Assembly (NCBI GenBank): GCA_965214975.1 | Contig: OZ244055.1 | Location: forward strand, 3,224,001-3,288,000 | Length of the DNA: 64,000 nt | DNA from: JAJEBT01 sp965214975 | GTDB lineage: Bacteria > Pseudomonadota > Alphaproteobacteria > MPNO01 > UBA830 | Reading direction: 5' to 3' | Part shown: positions 60,117-64,000 of the stretch, one piece after another | Numbering within the stretch: position 1 is the stretch's first letter | Layout of the letters: the number at the start of each line of letters is the position of its first letter | Notes under the pieces: model-generated | What the model was told of the DNA's origin: nothing | The model's input: the letters and a program-made list of their open reading frames with translations, nothing else | The model's database searches: none | Made by a program: the position numbers and the translations under genes

Positions 60117-60148
60117 GACGGCCGGCCGGGGGCTTCCGGCCGGCCGTC
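60117..60148. terminator. Bidirectional hairpin between the Bug-type gene and tenA
   Basis: GACGGCCGGCC (60117-60127) pairs exactly with GGCCGGCCGTC (60138-60148), extendable to 13 bp with a 6-base loop. It lies 20 bases after the Bug-gene stop and touches the tenA stop codon on the other strand, so it serves both convergent genes. U-runs are missing, as is common in high-GC genomes. Confidence 0.65.
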
Positions 60149-60831
60149 TACCGGGCCGCTAGCGCCATGTCCCAGAACGCGGCCTCGAGCCGTGTCGCCT
60201 GGGCGAACGCCGCGCCCGGCCCGTCGAAAGGCGCGTTTCCGCCGCGCTCCGCCCAGAGCCGGTCGAGCAGCGCAACCGCCTCGCGGGCCACGTCCCCGTA
60301 CTCGTCGCCGGCGTACATCTCGATCCACTCGCGGTAGGGGTTGCCGTCCGTCACGGTCGAGTCCGACGCGGCGAGAGCGGCGCCGATCTCGGCGTAGCCC
60401 ACGATGCAGGGAGCGAGCGCGACCTGGAGGTCGAGCACGTCGCCGGCCAGCCCCCGGTCGATGACGTAGCGCGTGTAGGCGGTGGTCTCGACCGCCTCGG
60501 CCGCCTCCTCCATGTCCGCCTCGGTCAGGCCCCACCCCGCGCAGTAGCGCACGTGAAGGTCCATCTCCACGTCGACGATCGCCGAGAGCGCCGCCGCCGC
60601 GGCGCGGATGCCGGCGCGGGTGTCCGACTTGAACGCCGCCAGCGCCCAGGCCCGGGCGAAATGGACCAGGAACAGGTAGTCCTGGACCAGGTACCGGCGG
60701 AAGCACGCTTCCGGGAGCCGGCCGCTCCCGATCAGGGACACGAACTCGTGGCGCACGTAGGCGTCCCATTCCGCGGGGCAGGACGCCTTGAGCCGGGAGA
60801 ACAGCGAATCGGGTGCGGCGATCGCGGACAT
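60148..60831 (-). CDS. tenA: TenA-family thiaminase II / aminopyrimidine aminohydrolase
   Basis: 227 residues, all-helical. RRYLVQDYLFLVHFARAWAL, EMDLHVRYCAGWGL, catalytic Cys in VALAPCIVGYAEIG, and YREWIEMYAGDEY are TenA landmarks. TenA salvages the pyrimidine of degraded thiamin (aminopyrimidine to HMP). No other thiamin gene is near. It follows the ferredoxin gene after 13 bases, so it is the third gene of the cysteine desulfurase transcript. Confidence 0.92.
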   Translation of the reverse strand: MSAIAAPDSLFSRLKASCPAEWDAYVRHEFVSLIGSGRLPEACFRRYLVQDYLFLVHFARAWALAAFKSDTRAGIRAAAAALSAIVDVEMDLHVRYCAGWGLTEADMEEAAEAVETTAYTRYVIDRGLAGDVLDLQVALAPCIVGYAEIGAALAASDSTVTDGNPYREWIEMYAGDEYGDVAREAVALLDRLWAERGGNAPFDGPGAAFAQATRLEAAFWDMALAAR

Positions 60832-60844
60832 CGGGCGCTCCGTG

Positions 60845-61171
60845 TCACATCTGGTTGTTGGTCTCGGCCGGCAGCGTCAGGACCATGCCGTCGAGCGCGT
60901 CGGTGACGACGATCTGGCAGCCGAGGCGGGAGGTCGGCCGCACGCCCCACGCCAGGTCGAGGATGTATTCCTCCTCCTCGGACATCTCCGGCATCCGCGC
61001 GAACCGGTCGGGGTCGACGATCACGTGGCAGGTCGAGCAGGCCATGGAGCCCTCGCAGGCGCCCTCGACGCCGAGGCCGTTGTCCCATGCGACCTGGAGC
61101 ACGGTCGTGCCGGCGTCGGCCTCGACCTCCGTGGAGTCGCCGTCCGGGGACACGAAAACCACCCTGGGCAT
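60845..61171 (-). CDS. [2Fe-2S] ferredoxin, adrenodoxin type
   Basis: 108 residues. Cluster ligands in GACEGSMACSTCHVIV and RLGCQIVVT; EMSEEEEYILDLAW is the typical partner-binding acidic helix. This is the ISC-type ferredoxin that gives electrons for Fe-S cluster assembly or serves cytochrome P450/Rieske partners. It is adjacent to a cysteine desulfurase, supporting the cluster-assembly role; it could also be a missing electron carrier of the oxygenases elsewhere in the window. Confidence 0.93.
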   Translation of the reverse strand: MPRVVFVSPDGDSTEVEADAGTTVLQVAWDNGLGVEGACEGSMACSTCHVIVDPDRFARMPEMSEEEEYILDLAWGVRPTSRLGCQIVVTDALDGMVLTLPAETNNQM

Positions 61172-61172
61172 T

Positions 61173-62375
61173 TCAGCCGGCCTTCCCCGGTCCGCCGCGG
61201 CGCTCCCGGATCGCGCGCCAGGCGGCGACGAAGCGCTCGACGTCGCCGGCCGTCGTGTCCCAGCCCAGGCTGACCCGGATCGCGCAGAGCGCGCGGTCGT
61301 CGGGAACCCCCATGGCGGAGAGGACGTAGGGCGGCTCGACGCGTCCGGCCGAGCATGCCGAACCCGCGCTGACCGCGATGCCCGCGAGATCGAACGCGAT
61401 GACCTGGGTGTCGGCGGGCACGCCCGGCATGAGCATCTTGGAGGTGTTGGGAAGGCGCGGCGCGTCCGCGCCGAAGACCTCGAACCCCGGCGTCTCCGCG
61501 GCCAGCCTCCGTTCCATGCCGTCGCGCAGCCCGGCCAGCGCGGCCGCGGCGGGCAGTTCCTCCCGCGCGATCCGGGCCGCCGCGCCGAAGGCGGCGATGT
61601 GGGCGACGTTCTCGGTGCCGCCGCGCAGACCCCGTTCCTGGCGGCCGCCCCGCAGCAGGCTGTCGGCGCCGCCGGCGTCCCGCACCACGAGGGCGCCGAC
61701 TCCCTGCGGCCCCCCGAGCTTGTGCGCCGACAGCGCCAGGGAGTCCGCCCCGAGCGCCGCGAAGTCCACGGGAATCTTGCCCGCCGCCTGCACCGCGTCG
61801 CAGTGAAGGCGGGCGCCGAACCGGCGCGCGATCCCGGCCGCCTCGGCGACCGGCTGGATGACGCCGGTCTCGTTGTTCGCGAGCATCAGCGCGACGCGGA
61901 CGGGCCGGATCCGCCGGCAGGCGGCCTCCAGGGCCGCGAGGTCGACGACGCCGGAGGAATCGACGGGGACGCGGACGGCGCCGGGGCAGGCCTCGAGAAC
62001 GGCCGGATGCTCCACCGAGCTGACGACAGTGCGCCCGGGATCGCTCGCGCGCAGGATCTGGTTGTCGGCCTCGGTGCCGCCGCTGGTGAAGACGATCTGG
62101 TCCGGGGAGGCGCCCGCCAGGGCCGCGACCTCGCGCCGCGCGTCCTCGACGCGCCGGCGCGCGCGCCGGCCGGCGGCGTGCACGGACGAGGCGTTGCCGG
62201 TCTCGCGCAGCGCCTCGACGAGAACGTCGACGACCTCGGGCCGGATCCTTGCCGTGGCGTTGCAGTCGAGATATACCGGCACGCTGCGCGGCCGGCTCGC
62301 CGCGCGAGGTTCCGGGGGCGGGCGGCCGTGCCACGGTGCCGGATCCCGGGACGCTGGGTCGCGACGGGGCTGCAT
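61173..62375 (-). CDS. Cysteine desulfurase (NifS/IscS family)
   Basis: 400 residues. PLP enzyme that takes sulfur from cysteine. YLDCNATARIRPEV, TGNASSVHAAGRRARRRVED, FTSGGTEADNQ, VEHPAVLEAC, PLP Lys in LSAHKLGGPQG, GGRQERGLRGGTENV, and active-site Cys in SAGSACSAGRVEPP. It belongs to the class with a Cys-containing loop. ATG at 62375 is the longest start; a GTG at 62282, just before VYLDCNAT, may be the true one. The stop codon is next to the ferredoxin ATG. Confidence 0.92.
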   Translation of the reverse strand: MQPRRDPASRDPAPWHGRPPPEPRAASRPRSVPVYLDCNATARIRPEVVDVLVEALRETGNASSVHAAGRRARRRVEDARREVAALAGASPDQIVFTSGGTEADNQILRASDPGRTVVSSVEHPAVLEACPGAVRVPVDSSGVVDLAALEAACRRIRPVRVALMLANNETGVIQPVAEAAGIARRFGARLHCDAVQAAGKIPVDFAALGADSLALSAHKLGGPQGVGALVVRDAGGADSLLRGGRQERGLRGGTENVAHIAAFGAAARIAREELPAAAALAGLRDGMERRLAAETPGFEVFGADAPRLPNTSKMLMPGVPADTQVIAFDLAGIAVSAGSACSAGRVEPPYVLSAMGVPDDRALCAIRVSLGWDTTAGDVERFVAAWRAIRERRGGPGKAG

Positions 62376-62480
62376 GCTGGCAACCTATGACCCCTCGGGG
62401 CCGTGTCAACCGCCGGGTCCGGCGTTCGGGGAAGGGGAACCCCGGCTGTCGCCGCCCGCCCGGCGCCGGAGGAACATCCG

Positions 62481-63137
62481 ATGCCGCAAGTGACGTTCAC
62501 CGGGCCCAAGGGCCACCTGATCGAGGGCCACTATTCCCCGGCCGAGGGGGCGAACGCGCCGATCGCGCTGATCCTCCACCCCCACCCGCTGCACGGCGGA
62601 ACCATGAACAACCGCGTCGTCTTCGAGGTCTACCAGACCTTCCGGCAGAGGAACTTCTCCGTGCTGCGCTTCAATTTCCGCGGAGTCGGCAAGTCGAGGG
62701 GCGAGTGCAGGAACGAGCACGACGCGCTGTTCGACGCCGCGCTGGCGCTGGACTGGCTGCAGGCCGGGAATCCGGACACCCCGCAGTGCTGGATCGGCGG
62801 CTTCTCCTTCGGCGCCCGTATCGCCCTGGAACTGGTCATGCGACGGCCCGAGATCACGGGTTTCGTGGCGATCGCGCCGCCGGCGAACTTCCACGACTTC
62901 TCGTTCCTGTCGCCCTGCCCGGCGTCCGGGCTGTTCCTCCACGGCAGCGACGACACCGTCGTGCCGGTGGAGGCGTTCCGGGAACTCGTCGACCGGCTCG
63001 GCGACCAGAACGACATCGACATCGAGCACGCCGTCATCGAGGGCGCGGACCACTTCTTCAAGGACCAGACCCAGGAGATCTCGCGGCGGCTCGACGAGTA
63101 CCTCCGGAAGGTCACGGTCGGCGTCAGCCCGGCGTAG
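62481..63137 (+). CDS. Alpha/beta hydrolase of the YghX/CC_-type (dienelactone-like)
   Basis: 218 residues. PQVTFTGPKGHLIEGHYSPA, ALILHPHPLHGGTMNNRVV, RFNFRGVGKSRGE, nucleophile in IGGFSFGARIALEL, Asp in FLHGSDDTVVPVE and His in IEGADHFFKD. Typical of a conserved proteobacterial family (COG2945) of unknown substrate, often next to cysteine desulfurase in alphaproteobacteria. ATG at 62481 follows a GGAGGA ribosome-binding site. Its end overlaps convergent anmK by 14 bases. Confidence 0.9.
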   Translation: MPQVTFTGPKGHLIEGHYSPAEGANAPIALILHPHPLHGGTMNNRVVFEVYQTFRQRNFSVLRFNFRGVGKSRGECRNEHDALFDAALALDWLQAGNPDTPQCWIGGFSFGARIALELVMRRPEITGFVAIAPPANFHDFSFLSPCPASGLFLHGSDDTVVPVEAFRELVDRLGDQNDIDIEHAVIEGADHFFKDQTQEISRRLDEYLRKVTVGVSPA

Positions 63138-64000
63138 GCGGGGTTCCCGCGCGGGCCAGCGCTCCGCCCGTCAGGGGCGCCGGCACGCCGGTGGTCGAGG
63201 GCAGGCTGAGCGGGAGCTCCCGGAGCGCGCGCACGGCGAGGAAGGCGAAGGCCTGGGCCTCGAGCGCGTCGCCGTCCCAGCCCGCCTCCTCCGCGGCCGC
63301 GGCCGGCCGGCCGAGGCGGCGGCCGAGTTCCGCCATCAGCGTCCGGTTCCTGCGGCCGCCCCCGGTGACGATCCACCGTTCGGGCGGCGCCGGAAAGAAG
63401 GCGGCGGCGCGCGCGGCCGCCTCGCAGGTGAAACGGACGAGCGTCGCCGCCCCGTCCTCGGCCGAGAGGCCCTCCAGCGCCGCGGTGTCGAAATCCAGCC
63501 GGTCGAGCGACTTGGGCGGCGGCCGGCGGAAATGCCCGTGGTCCAGAAGCCGGGCGAGGCGGACCGGATCCGGGCGCCCGGCGGCGCTGACGGCGCCGTC
63601 GCGGTCGAACGGCAGTCCGGCGGTCGCCGAGACCCAGTCGTCGAGAAGCGCGTTTCCCGGGCCGGTGTCGAAGGCGACCGGATCCTCGCCGTCGGCGCCG
63701 ACCCAGGTGACGTTGGCGATGCCGCCGACGTTGAGGACGGCGATCGGGCACGGCAGATCCCGGCACAGCGCCTCGTGGTAGAGCGGCGCCAGCGGCGCGC
63801 CCTGGCCGCCGGCGGCGACGTCCGCGCTCCGGAAATCGTGGACCACGTCGATCCCGACGGCGTCGGCGAGCCCGCGGCCGTCGCCGACCTGCACCGTCTC
63901 GCCGCGTTCCGGGGCGTGCAGGATCGTGTGCCCGTGCATTCCGATCACCGACACCCCGCGGCCGTGCCGCGCGAGAACGGCGCGCGCCGCCGCGGCGTGG
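63124..64000 (-). CDS. anmK: Anhydro-N-acetylmuramic acid kinase (5' end outside window)
   Basis: C-terminal 291 residues; the gene continues past the right edge. AnmK converts anhydro-MurNAc from recycled peptidoglycan to MurNAc-6-phosphate. Visible: IGMHGHTILHAPERG (usual GFHGQTVxHxP), DVVHDFRSADVAAGGQGAPL (ATP site), APLYHEALCRDL, VLNVGGIANVTWVG, FDTGPGNALLDDW, ERWIVTGGGRRNRTLM and WDGDALEAQAFAFLAVR. All family blocks are in place. Confidence 0.94.
   Translation of the reverse strand, partial: HAAAARAVLARHGRGVSVIGMHGHTILHAPERGETVQVGDGRGLADAVGIDVVHDFRSADVAAGGQGAPLAPLYHEALCRDLPCPIAVLNVGGIANVTWVGADGEDPVAFDTGPGNALLDDWVSATAGLPFDRDGAVSAAGRPDPVRLARLLDHGHFRRPPPKSLDRLDFDTAALEGLSAEDGAATLVRFTCEAAARAAAFFPAPPERWIVTGGGRRNRTLMAELGRRLGRPAAAAEEAGWDGDALEAQAFAFLAVRALRELPLSLPSTTGVPAPLTGGALARAGTPPTPG

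Noticed and set aside
60832..60844. TPP riboswitch in front of tenA
   Set aside because: Only 13 bases separate tenA from the ferredoxin gene and no THI-box sequence is seen upstream of the operon.
1..64000. CRISPR arrays, insertion sequences, prophage or defence systems
   Set aside because: No regularly spaced repeats, transposase, integrase, restriction, toxin-antitoxin or phage genes were recognised anywhere in the window.

Overview
The window is high-GC DNA (roughly 70% G+C by eye) from a free-living, aerobic alphaproteobacterium. The sdhCDAB-zapE order, the 7Fe ferredoxin (fdxA) next to a CarD regulator, ParE, the Bcr/CflA, TRAP and Bug-type transporters and the codon usage all fit that class, and a Rhodospirillales-like lineage is my best guess. 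No phage, integrase, transposase, insertion sequence or CRISPR array is visible. There is one tRNA gene, tRNA-Arg(CCU).

Layout. 0-21 kb is mainly housekeeping: a TolC-type export protein (cut by the window edge), a RidA-like protein, a FemAB-like acyltransferase, a stand-alone AsnC ligand-binding domain, a DEAD-box helicase, parE, asd, the succinate dehydrogenase operon, zapE, fdxA, carD, a membrane-bound class III nucleotide cyclase, an M48 lipoprotein protease, proline iminopeptidase, a MetE-like methyltransferase, tRNA-Arg and msrA. 21.6-27.2 kb holds a glutathione transferase/CoA-transferase pair and a tightly coupled Mn/Zn ABC importer (binding protein, ATPase, two permeases). A DtxR/MntR-like palindromic operator lies upstream of the importer.

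27.4-33.3 kb is an operon for the lower meta-cleavage pathway of catechols: semialdehyde dehydrogenase, 4-oxalocrotonate decarboxylase, 2-hydroxypentadienoate hydratase, hydroxy-oxovalerate aldolase and acylating acetaldehyde dehydrogenase, plus a PhyH-type oxygenase. It has no ring-cleavage dioxygenase and no tautomerase. 33.8-40 kb has a MetX-like hydrolase, an efflux pump, and a glucokinase/GH15/trehalose-phosphatase operon. 40-46 kb carries a UbiD decarboxylase translationally coupled to a Rieske oxygenase, with a carboxymuconolactone-decarboxylase-family protein, a nitroreductase, a phosphoesterase and a second Rieske oxygenase. Together, 27-46 kb looks like accessory aromatic catabolism.

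46.3-52.8 kb is a LysR-regulated TRAP transporter with a short-chain dehydrogenase. It contains the most interesting structure in the window: an old tandem duplication (period about 1.57 kb) of the lysR 3' end, dctP and the dctQ 5' end. The duplication leaves two intact dctP genes, each preceded by the same LysR-type box (TATAG-N7-CTATA), with a decayed dctQ remnant and a decayed lysR tail between them. The box lies inside the last codons of lysR.

53-64 kb has two small unknown genes, a lone xanthine-dehydrogenase-type large subunit, mnmA, a dienelactone-hydrolase-like protein, a RutE-like reductase, a Bug-type binding protein, a cysteine desulfurase/ferredoxin/TenA operon, an alpha/beta hydrolase and anmK (cut by the window edge). 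I see no wholly novel system. The best leads are the duplicated TRAP receptor with its embedded operator, the metal operator, and the incomplete aromatic pathway modules.
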